A stretch of 64,000 nt of DNA from Calothrix parasitica NIES-267 (GTDB taxonomy: Bacteria; Cyanobacteriota; Cyanobacteriia; Cyanobacteriales; Nostocaceae): positions 4,551,782-4,615,781 of the forward strand of contig NZ_AP018227.1 of the NCBI RefSeq assembly GCF_002368095.1, written 5' to 3'. Below the pieces are notes generated by a model that searched no databases, was not told the DNA's origin, and saw only the letters and a list, made by a program, of their open reading frames with translations. Shown piece by piece: positions 52,412 through 62,268 of this stretch (position 1 is its first letter; every line of letters starts with the position of its first letter). The position numbers and the translations under genes were made by a program.

Positions 52412-54679
52412 TTAACTCAGCCACTTATGATACACGGCATTATCGCCACCGACAGCAAATATATCGATGCGATTTTGCCCCCAGGATACCGCAGCAGGTG
52501 CGGAAAGTGATTCTCCACCAAGGTTTTCCCATTCTCCCCAGGTTGAGTTATTACATACTTTGCGGTGTATTGCGTTATCAGTACCGACGGCAAATACATC
52601 AATATGATGGGCATCTCTAGCAGCTACTGCTGGGGAATATAACCATAAACCACCTAAATTTTCCCAACTGTTACTCCATGATGTTCCGTTCCAAGATTTG
52701 CGATAAATAGCATGGTCGTAACCTCGAATGAAAACGTCAATGGAATTTTCTCCTCTGGAAACTGCTGCGGGAGTACCTAAGCTGATACCACCTAAATTAT
52801 TCCACTCGCTCCAGGATTGACCATCCCAGAATTTCTGCCAAACGGTATTGTCAGCAGCAACACTAAATACATGCAATCTAGTACCGCAGCGAGTTGCAGC
52901 TACACCGTGCTTGCATAAACCGCCTAAATCTTCCCATTCACCCCAAGTTTTGGTGTTCCAAGATTTACGCTGTATTTTACGCTCTTGGGAAATAATAAAT
53001 AAATCAATGTTTTCACCGCGAGTTAATAAAGCTGGAGTACCTAAACTAAAGCCACCTATCTTTTCCCACTCGCTAGGGTTTTTATCTTGATGCCAAGATT
53101 TACGGTAGACAGCACTGTCACCAGCGACAATAAAAGCATCTAAATGATTTTCCTTGGAAGAAACCACCGCAGGTGCATAAAAACTGCTACCTCCCCAAGT
53201 TTCCCATTCGTGCCATTTCGGCTGTTCTGGTAAAAGCTGGTCGAATGCTGCTTTGGCTTGAATGATTCCAGCACCGGAATGATGGTCAAAACCGGGTTCG
53301 CCAATATTTTTCGCGGTATTTTTAAGTAAGTCTTTGGCTTCTTGTTGATTTAAGTCAGATTTTGCTTGTTTGAGTAGCGCTACAACACCAGCAGCAATCG
53401 GACAAGCGGCTGAGGTGCCGTTATCGCTAGCAAAATAACCTTTAAAATGGCTGACAGAGCAAAAATCTGGTTTTTTGGGGTCTAATGATGCGGGTCCTTG
53501 ACTGCTATAACCGATAAACTGCTCTTCTTTATTTACAGCACCAACTGTCATTACTAAAGGATGTCCGTTTGCACCCCAAATGCTTTTACCAGAACCGAAA
53601 TCGGTACCGCATCTTTGAGAAGGACAACTTCCTCCACAGTTACCCGCTGCAAATAAGACTAAAATACCTAAATCAATAGCTTCTACAACTTTACGGGTAA
53701 AGGGATGTTCGGGATTATTTGCGTAAAATTCGTCCCAGCTTTCTTGATAAATTCCCCAACTGTTGGTGAGAATTTGCGGAGTACCGTCGGTTTGATACTG
53801 TTTAATTGACCAGTCAAATACTTTTAAAGCATTGGAAATTGCATCACCACCAGCAATCCGACAGTCGTAGAGTTTTGCTGCGGGTGCCATTCCCAATACA
53901 TCTGTGGCAGACATATTACCATGTTCGCCCCATTCTTTGGCAGTAGTTCCCCAGTCGGATGCGGGGCCACCAATCACGTTTTTGACGCGACGAATAGTTT
54001 CTGAAGGACCAATATCGCGACCTTCAGCAGTTATCCCACCATCGACAACACCAACAACAACACCTTCACCCTTGAATCCAGCAGCCCAAATTTGGTCTGC
54101 ACCAAAATACTTTGCGACATCAGCCATAGTTCCCTTGGCCGTGGTTGGAGAGCAATCGCAAGTACCGATAGGACAATCTTGTGCGCCATCGGTTGGTGCA
54201 ACTAAATCTTTGTTTTTGTCTAATAAAGCAATATCGAACGGTGCAATGGGGGTATCTTTATAAACTTTCAGAACGTTAGACTGTGATTCTAATTCTTGAA
54301 TATCGCTTTCTTCTACAATCCCGCGCACGACAACTGTTTCTTCGTGATTGGCTCGCAAGCTAGATACCTGTTCGCTACTGGGATTGACTGTGATTGGTTC
54401 GTAGCTAGTATCAAACCTGAAACTACCTACATTTATTTGTGCAGCGGTTCGAGATGCGGCCAATACACCTTGATTGCTAGGTACCCGCATTTCTACCAAA
54501 ACCTTCTGCATATTTCCTCCGGAGGAAGCATCAATATCGCTCCCCGGCATTTCATTGGGTGCGGATGGTGAGTTCATACTCAAAGAAGGCATTCTGCGAA
54601 GGGAAGTATTAAAACCACCATTGATACTTCCATCATTCATACTCGGAGTTCCATTTGAATTATTCTGCATTTTTATCAC
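52412..54679 (-). CDS. Subtilase (S8) with C-terminal PLL-type lectin propeller
   Basis: The 755-residue protein has an N-terminal low-complexity lead, a propeptide-like region (about 55-150) and a Cys-rich linker (CPIGTCDCSPTTAKG). The S8 domain has Asp in GVVVGVVDGGI, His in EWGEHGNMSATDVLG, Asn in LFAAGNCGGSC and Ser in DNGTSAACPIAAGVVALL. From about 490 to the end, six repeats of about 45 residues follow (EWENLGG, PAAVS, IDVF, AIYRKSWN), as in PLL/DUF346 sialic-acid- or fucose-binding-like propellers. There is no signal peptide. The propeller may direct the protease to glycans. A HxGH variation from the usual HGT motif around the catalytic His (HGN) is notable. Confidence 0.88.
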   Translation of the reverse strand: MIKMQNNSNGTPSMNDGSINGGFNTSLRRMPSLSMNSPSAPNEMPGSDIDASSGGNMQKVLVEMRVPSNQGVLAASRTAAQINVGSFRFDTSYEPITVNPSSEQVSSLRANHEETVVVRGIVEESDIQELESQSNVLKVYKDTPIAPFDIALLDKNKDLVAPTDGAQDCPIGTCDCSPTTAKGTMADVAKYFGADQIWAAGFKGEGVVVGVVDGGITAEGRDIGPSETIRRVKNVIGGPASDWGTTAKEWGEHGNMSATDVLGMAPAAKLYDCRIAGGDAISNALKVFDWSIKQYQTDGTPQILTNSWGIYQESWDEFYANNPEHPFTRKVVEAIDLGILVLFAAGNCGGSCPSQRCGTDFGSGKSIWGANGHPLVMTVGAVNKEEQFIGYSSQGPASLDPKKPDFCSVSHFKGYFASDNGTSAACPIAAGVVALLKQAKSDLNQQEAKDLLKNTAKNIGEPGFDHHSGAGIIQAKAAFDQLLPEQPKWHEWETWGGSSFYAPAVVSSKENHLDAFIVAGDSAVYRKSWHQDKNPSEWEKIGGFSLGTPALLTRGENIDLFIISQERKIQRKSWNTKTWGEWEDLGGLCKHGVAATRCGTRLHVFSVAADNTVWQKFWDGQSWSEWNNLGGISLGTPAAVSRGENSIDVFIRGYDHAIYRKSWNGTSWSNSWENLGGLWLYSPAVAARDAHHIDVFAVGTDNAIHRKVCNNSTWGEWENLGGESLSAPAAVSWGQNRIDIFAVGGDNAVYHKWLS

Positions 54680-55442
54680 CCTGTTAATATGATGAACTGA
54701 AATTTTGGTTATTTACTGGTTTATTAATCTCAGCAAATACCATTAAGTAGATGTGCTTATTTCTTATAAAAACGTTTAGGATTTACAACTTCCCGTTTTT
54801 ATTTTTTGACTATATTTCTGACATTATGTAAATACACCATACTATATGAGAATAAGTAGATATACTGAATTAGAGCCGCTCCGATATTTTATTTCAGTAA
54901 AAACCACAGTTCTATTTAATTAAGAACAGTAAAATTTCCTAGTATTATTTTTTCGCAAATACAAAAAATACGGGCGATTGCGGATAAAATAATTAGGGAT
55001 TGGAAAAAGCTACATAGCCGATATCTTGGATTATTGTGGTTAAGGTTAAATGCTCACCTAGAAATAAATTCCAAGGCTAATGTACGAAGTACGTTAAAAC
55101 GCACTAGAAACTATTCCCAGTCTGATTTAGCAAACTTTGTTTTTGAGCCTATAAATTAATTCTTAGATGGTTGTTGAGAATAGTGAAACATATAAGATAC
55201 AAATAAATTATTCGGTAGGATTGCGGAGAAGATGGTCGGGGAATATCGCGATACAAATAAACTCTTCACTACATTGCTACTTGCTACTCCCGAATCAAAC
55301 CTGCTCGATAGACGCTCGCATTGGTTTTAAGCTAAAGTGGTAATGAGTTTATTTTAGATTAACTAGTGAAAAACTAGACATTTGCAAGCTTACGCACCGT
55401 TTCTCCGATCAGCTACATCCTTATAGATATGAGCCAAGGATA
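54680..55442. other. Intergenic, 763 bp, nothing recognised
   Basis: This divergent region between the lectin-subtilase and the Fur-type regulator is AT-rich, with one short GTACGAAGTAC palindrome at about 55083. I see no gene, RNA or element. Confidence 0.35.
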
Positions 55443-55514
55443 GTGTGTGGGGTAACTTTAATTTTTGCATCTATGAAACAAAAAATAAACAATAAGAATG
55501 TTAGAAACACGAAT

Positions 55515-55958
55515 ATGCAAAAACAAATTTTATCTACAAATCCAATTCGTTCGTTAGAAGATGCTTTAGAAAGATGTCAAACCCAGGGTATGCGGGTTAG
55601 TCGTCAGCGTCGTTATATTCTAGAGTTATTGTGGCAAGCAAACGAACACCTTTCTGCTCGTGAAATTTACGATAGGCTAAATTTAGAAGGTAAAGAAATT
55701 GGTCATACATCGGTTTACCAGAATTTAGAAGCGCTATCTTCTGGGGGGATTATTGAATGTATTGAGCGTTGTGATGGTCGTTTATACGGAAATATCAGCG
55801 ATTCTCATTCCCATGTAAATTGTTTGGATACAAATCAAATTTTGGATGTTCATTTGGAATTACCCCCAGAAGTTCTTCGCTATGTAGAAGAGAAGACTGG
55901 AGTGAAGATTACGGATTACAGCGTTAATTTTTATGGGTATCGCGAATCGCAAGATTGA
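55515..55958 (+). CDS. Fur-family metalloregulator, PerR/FurC type
   Basis: The 147-residue protein has the Fur winged-helix (MRVSRQRRYILELLWQANEH, then LSAREIYDRL and GHTSVYQNLEALSSGGIIEC). The dimer/metal domain follows (CDGRLYGNISDSHSHVNCLD, ILDVHLELPPEV, KITDYSVNFYGY). The CxxC structural-zinc pairs of most Fur proteins are missing, as in the cyanobacterial FurC/PerR group, which suggests a peroxide-responsive repressor; this is family-level inference. In-frame starts exist at 55443 (GTG) and 55473 (ATG), but family members begin near MQKQ, so I chose 55515. Confidence 0.85.
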   Translation: MQKQILSTNPIRSLEDALERCQTQGMRVSRQRRYILELLWQANEHLSAREIYDRLNLEGKEIGHTSVYQNLEALSSGGIIECIERCDGRLYGNISDSHSHVNCLDTNQILDVHLELPPEVLRYVEEKTGVKITDYSVNFYGYRESQD

Positions 55959-56189
55959 TGCTTTTTGGTTATGGGAATTGTGTAGAGACGGGATATATTA
56001 ATGACGGAGACGCGATGTATCGTGTCTCTAAATTTTTGTGTTTTATTCATTTAAATCAATATTCATAACAATAAAATCACTTCGTTAGTTAATTTGTTGT
56101 GGGATGATATTTTTGACTTATATTTACGTGAATTTTATTTGAAAGTTATTTTATAGATAGCAAGATAAAGTTAGTGGTGGTAGTAAATT

Positions 56190-56368
56190 GGGAGCATCCC
56201 AATTTTGCAAAATTAAGATTGTGATTGTCATTGCGTTAGCGGAGCGTGTCCGATAGGACATACGAAGTGAAGCAATCTCAAAGTCTTGCGATGAGCCACA
56301 CCCTTCGGGTGAATGCGTCGTTCCACTCGCAATGACAAATGATATTTTTACACATTTGGGATGCTCCC
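56190..56368 (-). mobile_element. MITE-like element, copy 3 (179 bp, diverged, inverted)
   Basis: It has the same terminal inverted repeats as the 714 and 59030 copies (GGGAGCATCCCAA / TTGGGATGCTCCC) but in reverse orientation, with a diverged interior that includes TGTCCGATAGGACA and CACCCTTCGGGTG palindromes. It is flanked by a perfect 8-bp duplication AGTAAATT (56182-56189, 56369-56376). Confidence 0.9.
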
Positions 56369-56678
56369 AGTAAATTCAGAACAATTATCTTTTGCAATGG
56401 TGCGTTGTATTCCTTGATAACACACCGTAAATTGCAATATTTATTATCCTGTTTTTTTATACAAATTTTTCTAATAGTTCCTATAGGAGGATAATTTATT
56501 ATCTGTATTTTTAGTTATGGTAGCGGTTCTCTAGGTCTAAATTGATAGCTTCATTTATATTAGCCTGCAAGTAAATTGATGAATAATTTACCAGCAAAAA
56601 TAATCATCAGTAATTAATGAATAAAAATTTATATCTAGTATCTAATATAGATATTTATTAAAGGCACTTAATATATTA

Positions 56679-56781
56679 TATAGCATTCCTAAATCATTTG
56701 TGAGATTTGATAAACCCGGTTTTTTGGAAAAACCGAGTTTCTGACACCTATCTTTCTCACGACTCATATAGGATTGCTATA
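56679..56781 (+). repeat. 103-bp dispersed element, copy B
   Basis: This is the second copy of the element at 10935. Ends TATAGCATTCCTA / TAGGATTGCTATA form a nearly perfect inverted repeat, with the GAAACCCGG-type hairpin in the middle. The boundaries fit a TA target. Confidence 0.75.
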
Positions 56782-57217
56782 GAAGACTACTATCGATAAT
56801 TAAAGATGTAACGAATTACGATTTTGGGAAGCTTGCTTTTTTAGATAGGAATTTATTAAGAATTTTTGTTAATATTTGGCTCAAACTGCATTCTTTGCAA
56901 GAGCATTTTCGTAAAGCTTATCTAATTAGAGTCAAAAATAAAGTCTTTTCAGAAATAAATTGCGATTGCAAATTAATTAAAGTTAAGTAAAGAAAATAAT
57001 TGAAAAGTATGAAGCCGATATCCTGAGATTGCATAGAACCAAATTAGTTCTATGTAGTTTTAAATATATTTGACTTCAAACAATATTGATTTAATAGACA
57101 TAGACAATTAATACCGAAATTAGTAATACATTGATTGTAGGGTAAACTTGGTATTTAAAATTGAATTACCATTTATTATTCATTTCCGACAATTAAATCA
57201 AGAAAGGTTGATGAATT

Positions 57218-57994
57218 ATGGACTTATCTCCCAGTGAAGTTCGGCTTCAATGTCGTCAAGGGACATTTCACTATCCTACTCCTGGAATTGCAAATGGATC
57301 TCTACAGGCAAATTTGGTTATTTTACCAAGAACGTTAGCATTTGATTTTTTAGTTTTTTGTACTCGTAACCCTAAACCCTGTCCTTTGCTGGATGTTACT
57401 GAAGTGGGAAATCCAGAACCGGAAATAGTTGCTCCCGGTGCAGATTTGAGAACGGATTTACCTCGCTACCATGTATTTCGTAATGGGGAATTCGAGGATG
57501 AAGTGGGTGATGTTTCTGATATTTGGCAAAATGACTTTGTTGGTTTCTTGGTTGGCTGTTCTTTTTCCTTTGAAGCAGCATTAATGGATGAAGGAATTCC
57601 GGTCAGACATATTCAAGAAGGTAAAAATGTACCGATGTACAAAACTAATATTGCTTGTAAAACAGCAGGTGAATTTTCCGCTCCTTTGGTGGTGTCAATG
57701 CGTCCTTTATCTCCAGCAGACGTAGTTCGAGCAGTACAAATCACCAGCCGTTTTCCGAAAGCTCATGGTACACCGATACACTTTGGTTCTCCCGAAGATA
57801 TTGGAATTAAAGATATAAATGCTCCCGATTTTGGTGAAGCAGTAACAATTGCGGAAGGAGAAATTCCGGTATTCTGGGCTTGTGGGGTGACAACTCAACT
57901 CGCAATTCTTCAACCGAAACCAGAAATTGCGATTACCCACGCTCCTGGATATATGTTTGTTACAGATGTTAAAGACGACCATTTTTCCTGGTGA
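57218..57994 (+). CDS. DUF1445 (YcsI-type) hydro-lyase-like protein, D-glutamate cyclase N-terminal half
   Basis: The 258-residue protein belongs to DUF1445: RQGTFHYPTPGIANGSLQAN at the start, LPRYHVFRNGEFEDEVGDVS, a Cys-containing FVGFLVGCSFSFEAALMDEG, PLVVSMRPLSPADVVRAVQI and a final THAPGYMFVTDV. The animal mitochondrial D-glutamate cyclase carries this domain fused to a DUF4392 domain. The next gene (67 bp downstream, same strand) is a DUF4392 protein, so together they likely convert D-glutamate to 5-oxo-D-proline or a related reaction. It is cytosolic. The start has an AAGAAAGG ribosome site. Confidence 0.85.
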   Translation: MDLSPSEVRLQCRQGTFHYPTPGIANGSLQANLVILPRTLAFDFLVFCTRNPKPCPLLDVTEVGNPEPEIVAPGADLRTDLPRYHVFRNGEFEDEVGDVSDIWQNDFVGFLVGCSFSFEAALMDEGIPVRHIQEGKNVPMYKTNIACKTAGEFSAPLVVSMRPLSPADVVRAVQITSRFPKAHGTPIHFGSPEDIGIKDINAPDFGEAVTIAEGEIPVFWACGVTTQLAILQPKPEIAITHAPGYMFVTDVKDDHFSW

Positions 57995-58061
57995 CTGTAG
58001 TTGTGTCTAACGTCTCCAACTATTTATCCTTCTACTTTCCTGCTTCCACAAATTTCTGCTC

Positions 58062-59015
58062 ATGACAAAAAGACCGCAATACGAACCCGAAATTTTAGAC
58101 AAAATAGCTCGCTTGGAAAATATTTGTTCGCAAGATGTGGGTAGAGGTATTGATTCTTTGGTGGAAGCAGCTAGGGGAGGATTGTTGGGTGCTGCTCGTT
58201 CGATTGCGGAACATTCTCGTCCTCATGTGGCGATTATTACAGGGTTTTTTATGCCAAATGGGAATCCACCACGTCCCGAAACCGATGGTCCAACAGGTTG
58301 TGCTTTACTCGCAGCTAGTTTAATTGAAGTAGGAATATCGGTAAGGGTTGTGACTGATAATTTGTGCTATGAAGCCGTAAAAACAGCAGTGATTGAAGCT
58401 GGAATTTCTCAGAATATACCTTTTGATATTGTTGGTGTAGGGGAAGTTAAAGAAAACCAATATTCAGTCGCTTCGCTTCAAGAATTTTGGGACAGTTTAG
58501 CACTACCAATATCTCATATAATTTCTATTGAAAGAGCCGGACCGGGGAAAGATAATATAGTCCGTAACATGAAAGCAGAAGATATTACGGCCCATACCGC
58601 ACCTTTGCATTTATTATTCGAGAATGAAAAAATCATCTCTATAGGAATTGGGGATGGTGGAAATGAATTAGGAATGGGGAATATTCCTAGAGACATTATT
58701 GCTTCGAGCGTTCGTTACGGAGAAGAAATTGCTTGTAGAATTAAGTGTAATTATTTAATAGTATGTGGTGTTTCTAATTGGGGGGCTAACGTTATATTAT
58801 TAGCTCTTTGTTTACTTCGTTCCGATTGGAAAGCTGCGATTTTGCAGAAACTAAATCCAGAAACAGAGTTTCATATTTTAGAAAAGCTTGTAAATCAAAA
58901 CTTAGCAATAGATGGAATTAGAGGAGTACCGAATTTATCCGTTGATAATTTATCTTGGGAATTTCATGCTGAAGTTTTAAAAAATGCGATTGAAGCAGTT
59001 ATCAGTGAACGGTGA
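58062..59015 (+). CDS. Glutamate cyclase-like protein (DUF4392), D-glutamate cyclase C-terminal half
   Basis: The 317-residue protein has DUF4392 landmarks: VAIITGFFMPNGNPPRPETD, GPTGCALLAASLIEVGISVR, ISIERAGPGKDNIVRNMKAE and ISIGIGDGGNELGMGNIPRD. This is the catalytic-type half of vertebrate D-glutamate cyclase. The gene follows the DUF1445 gene by 67 bp and is probably translated from the same mRNA. The role is disposal of D-glutamate, a peptidoglycan component. A mobile element begins 15 bp after its stop. Confidence 0.85.
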   Translation: MTKRPQYEPEILDKIARLENICSQDVGRGIDSLVEAARGGLLGAARSIAEHSRPHVAIITGFFMPNGNPPRPETDGPTGCALLAASLIEVGISVRVVTDNLCYEAVKTAVIEAGISQNIPFDIVGVGEVKENQYSVASLQEFWDSLALPISHIISIERAGPGKDNIVRNMKAEDITAHTAPLHLLFENEKIISIGIGDGGNELGMGNIPRDIIASSVRYGEEIACRIKCNYLIVCGVSNWGANVILLALCLLRSDWKAAILQKLNPETEFHILEKLVNQNLAIDGIRGVPNLSVDNLSWEFHAEVLKNAIEAVISER

Positions 59016-59029
59016 ACGGTTATCAGAAA

Positions 59030-59191
59030 GGGAGCATCCCAAATGTGGAAAAATATAATTTGTCATTGCGAGCGTAATGAAATGAAGCGAAGCAATCGCA
59101 ATAACTAGACTTTGCGATTGCTTCATTCCGCTTCGCTGCATTCGCAATGACAATCAATATTTTGGTAAAGTTGCAAAATTGGGATGCTCCC
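59030..59191. mobile_element. MITE-like element, copy 2 (162 bp, identical to copy 1)
   Basis: It is base-for-base identical to 714-875 and in the same orientation, flanked by the perfect 8-bp duplication ATCAGAAA (59022-59029, 59192-59199). The identity indicates recent mobility. Confidence 0.92.
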
Positions 59192-59266
59192 ATCAGAAAA
59201 GCAGAGAGAGAGGAGGGGAAGATTAAAATTATTAGCTCCTAACTCCTCACTATTAATTCTTACATC

Positions 59267-60142
59267 CTAACTTTTAACTGTTTCTGATGAATCATATTCT
59301 TTTAAGATAGTTTCTGCTTGCTCGCATAGTATTTGATGACACTTTCCGTTGCTTGCTAATAAACCACCCCATTGATTAATATCTCCGGTGTTGTATTCTA
59401 GTGGACTTCCATCGAAGTGAGTGTATTTTCCACCTGCTTCGGTTAATATTAATTCTGGTGCAGCCATATCCCAATCTTTCGGTGCGGATTTACCGGAAAG
59501 AGAAATATAAATATCTGCAACATGTTCGATAATTGCAACAATTTTTCCACCAACGCTTCCTACTGATTTATGATTTTTAACAGATAATTTTTCTAAAAGA
59601 TAATTCAATTTATCATTTCGATGATTGCGGCTTGCTACTAAAGCTAATTCTTGTAGATTATCACGCTCGGAAACGCGCACAGATTTTCTTTCTCCATCGC
59701 GAGTTTCTACAAATGTACCGCTACCTTTGATTGCATAATATAATTTTTGGGCTTCGGGTATTGCGACTAATGCTAATTCGGGACGCTTATTTCTAACTAA
59801 AGCAATATGAATCGCGTACTCGCCAGTTTTATTAATAAAATCTTTTGTCCCATCTAAAGGGTCAATAATCCATACCCACTCAGAATTATTTTCACCATCT
59901 TGATTCCGATAAGTTTCTTCGCTGATATAACCAAATTTTTCATTTCCTAATTCACTTTGTAGTGCTTTTAAAATATAATTGTTCGCAGCTAAATCTGCTG
60001 CCGTTACTGGGTCTTTACCCTTATCATCTTTATATTCTACATTTAGATTATCTTTATGTTCGCCGCGATAGTAAGAGCGCAGTATATCAGATGCACCCCA
60101 ACCAATAGGACGAAGTAATTCTAGAATAGATTGTAGATTCAT
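59267..60142 (-). CDS. CysQ-like 3'(2'),5'-bisphosphate nucleotidase / inositol monophosphatase family
   Basis: The 291-residue protein has the metal-dependent phosphatase signature: GYISEET (first Glu pair), WVWIIDPLDGTKDFINKTGE (metal-binding Asp residues) and KDWDMAAPELILTEAGGKYT. The DPLDGTKDF form is seen in CysQ/HAL2 proteins that recycle PAP to AMP in sulfate assimilation, but inositol or fructose-bisphosphate relatives remain possible. It is cytosolic. A PfkB kinase gene lies 101 bp upstream on the same strand, and the pair may be co-transcribed. Confidence 0.85.
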   Translation of the reverse strand: MNLQSILELLRPIGWGASDILRSYYRGEHKDNLNVEYKDDKGKDPVTAADLAANNYILKALQSELGNEKFGYISEETYRNQDGENNSEWVWIIDPLDGTKDFINKTGEYAIHIALVRNKRPELALVAIPEAQKLYYAIKGSGTFVETRDGERKSVRVSERDNLQELALVASRNHRNDKLNYLLEKLSVKNHKSVGSVGGKIVAIIEHVADIYISLSGKSAPKDWDMAAPELILTEAGGKYTHFDGSPLEYNTGDINQWGGLLASNGKCHQILCEQAETILKEYDSSETVKS

Positions 60143-60243
60143 ATTAATAGTTAGTTGATAATTGATGTTCCATACCTGACCTGCGAAAACTGATAATACA
60201 CACCCAAACGATGAACAATTGATAACTGATAATTAATAATTGG

Positions 60244-61128
60244 TCAGTGATTCGTCATCCAACGACGACTACCGAAAAACTGACAGGATAAAGCTGCTAT
60301 TTTTGCTGCTTCTTCCAACGCAGTGGTGAATGTCTCTTGCAAGACATAGTGACAAAAAGCACCATGAAATATATCTCCAGCCCCTAGTGTATCAGTTGCC
60401 TGTATTTTTGGAACATCTAAGATTTTGATTTCACTTTGAGATAAATTGTTAGCTAAATACTGAATGGGTTTTTCTCCGTGAGTTATAGCGATATGAGGAA
60501 TACCAATTTTATTTAAATAAGCAAACACTTCTTCTGAATTATGACAATCGGGAGGATAAAAAGTTGCGGAACAAATAGCATAATCAACAAAAGGTAAAAG
60601 TTTATCAAAACCGGGTTTCCAGCTTCCACCATCAATAACTACTGGTATATTTTCAACTTTGGCTTTTTGAGCAATTGCACATCCTAATGTCATTTGATGT
60701 CCGTCAATTAGTACAATATCTATATCTTGTAAAATATCTGGTGAAATTGATTGACTAGAAACTTGAGTTTTGACAGCATTAATAGAAATGACAGCACGTT
60801 TCCCCGTTTCTTTGCTAACAATAATTGAAGAAACTGGTGGTGGGTTTTCGGTGGTAGGGTAATTGTCAATTATTTCTACTTGATAATTTGCTAAATCGCT
60901 TTTTATTAATTGCGTCATTGGATGACAACCGACAACACCGGAAATCTTGGCTTGATTACCCAAATGACTAAAAGCTACAGCAGCATTTGTAACCGGACCA
61001 CCCGCTACAACAAGGTAATCATCTGCAACTAATTTTTGATTATTTTTCGGGGGAGATTCAGCCAGATAAATCAAATCTAGCGTTACCAAACCCACGAATA
61101 AACCTTTGAAAGATTTTTGATTTTGCAT
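60244..61128 (-). CDS. PfkB-family sugar/nucleoside kinase
   Basis: The 294-residue protein has the ribokinase/PfkB fold: GLVTLDLIYLAESPP at the start, a VVAGGPVTNAAVAFSHLGNQ substrate region, DIVLIDGHQM and the C-terminal DTLGAGDIFHGAFCHYVL with the catalytic Asp. The phosphoryl acceptor is not predictable. It is divergent from rsmI (75-bp gap, with TTAAAGG heptamers at 61137-61165). Confidence 0.88.
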   Translation of the reverse strand: MQNQKSFKGLFVGLVTLDLIYLAESPPKNNQKLVADDYLVVAGGPVTNAAVAFSHLGNQAKISGVVGCHPMTQLIKSDLANYQVEIIDNYPTTENPPPVSSIIVSKETGKRAVISINAVKTQVSSQSISPDILQDIDIVLIDGHQMTLGCAIAQKAKVENIPVVIDGGSWKPGFDKLLPFVDYAICSATFYPPDCHNSEEVFAYLNKIGIPHIAITHGEKPIQYLANNLSQSEIKILDVPKIQATDTLGAGDIFHGAFCHYVLQETFTTALEEAAKIAALSCQFFGSRRWMTNH

Positions 61129-61203
61129 GATATAAGTTAGGTTAAAGGTTAAAGGTTAAAGGTCAAAATAAATAATTGATAATTGTTCATTGATAACTGA
61201 TAA

Positions 61204-62073
61204 ATGACCGAAGCAAAATCAGGTGTTCTTTACATAGTTGGTACCCCGATTGGAAATTTGGAGGATATGACTTTCCGGGGGGTGCGAATTTTGCAGTCGG
61301 TGGATTTGATTGCTGCTGAAGATACTCGTCACACTGGAAAGCTTCTGAAGCATTTTCAAGTTAATACACCGCAAATAAGTTATCACGAACACAATCGCAA
61401 TAGTCGAGTTCCAGAATTATTGATGCGGTTGTCTGAAGGAAAAGATATAGCTCTGGTAACGGATGCTGGTGTACCGGGAATTTCTGACCCCGGTTATGAG
61501 TTGGTGAAAGCTTGTGCGGAAAATGGAATTATTGTAGTTCCTGTCCCTGGAGCGGTTGCAGCTATTACAGCGCTGAGTGCTTCGGGAATTCCTACCGATA
61601 AATTTGTGTTTGAGGGATTCCTCAGTTCTAAAACAAAACAAAGGCGATCGCACTTAGAATTATTGAAGTTAGAGGAGCGGACTTTGGTATTTTACGAGTC
61701 TCCCCATCGATTGCGTTCGACTTTGCAAGATATGAGAGAAATATTTGGTGATGACAGACAAATTGTCTTAGCGCGAGAATTGACTAAAATATATGAAGAG
61801 TTTTGGCGCGGAAGTATTGCGGGTGCTTGTAGCTACTACGAATCCAAGGCTCCTATGGGTGAATATACTTTAGTTGTTGCGGGTCATTACCCCAGCCAAC
61901 GGGAGTATACACAAGACGAACTCATAGAAAATTTAGAAACAATCATGGGTCAAGGAATATCGCCTTCACAAGCGAGTCGTCAGCTAGCTGCATCAACTTC
62001 TTTACCCCGTCGTCAACTATATCAACTCGCTCTGACTTTGAAAAGTATGGATGGTGAGATACAAGATACATAG
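61204..62073 (+). CDS. rsmI: 16S rRNA (cytidine-1402-2'-O)-methyltransferase
   Basis: The 289-residue protein shows the RsmI/tetrapyrrole-methylase fold: VGTPIGNLEDMTFRGVRILQ, AAEDTRHTGKLLKHF, ALVTDAGVPGISDPGYELVK, PVPGAVAAITALSASGIPTD and a FYESPHRL motif. It 2'-O-methylates C1402 in the ribosomal P site. A HIP1 octamer lies at 61644-61651. It is 195 bp upstream of rpsU on the same strand. Confidence 0.96.
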   Translation: MTEAKSGVLYIVGTPIGNLEDMTFRGVRILQSVDLIAAEDTRHTGKLLKHFQVNTPQISYHEHNRNSRVPELLMRLSEGKDIALVTDAGVPGISDPGYELVKACAENGIIVVPVPGAVAAITALSASGIPTDKFVFEGFLSSKTKQRRSHLELLKLEERTLVFYESPHRLRSTLQDMREIFGDDRQIVLARELTKIYEEFWRGSIAGACSYYESKAPMGEYTLVVAGHYPSQREYTQDELIENLETIMGQGISPSQASRQLAASTSLPRRQLYQLALTLKSMDGEIQDT

Positions 62074-62268
62074 ATAGAAATCCGATTCAACGGTAAAATA
62101 GTAAATCTGGAAAATCAAACTGCTTTTGTACTGTTTGATGGTTCCAGTTCTTAGATTCAAGGCTAAAAGTCTTGTTCAATTTATGGTGAGTCGTGGAGTA
62201 TTTTTATCCCGACAAACCAGCACATTACAACAAAGTACATTTTGAGTTGCTGAAAACGAGGGATTAGA

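Larger units (their letters stand above)
55959..57217. other. Repeat-rich intergenic region, 1.26 kb
   Basis: This contains a GAGACG...CGTCTC hairpin near 55983-56028, the 179-bp MITE at 56190-56368, a GGTGCGTTGTATTCCTTGAT-type dispersed repeat near 56399 (related to 41634), and the 103-bp element at 56679-56781. I found no gene. It appears to be a landing zone for small elements. Confidence 0.55.

Noticed and set aside
54296-54692. Plus-strand frames over the start of the lectin-subtilase
   Set aside because: They are antisense shadows of a well-supported coding region.
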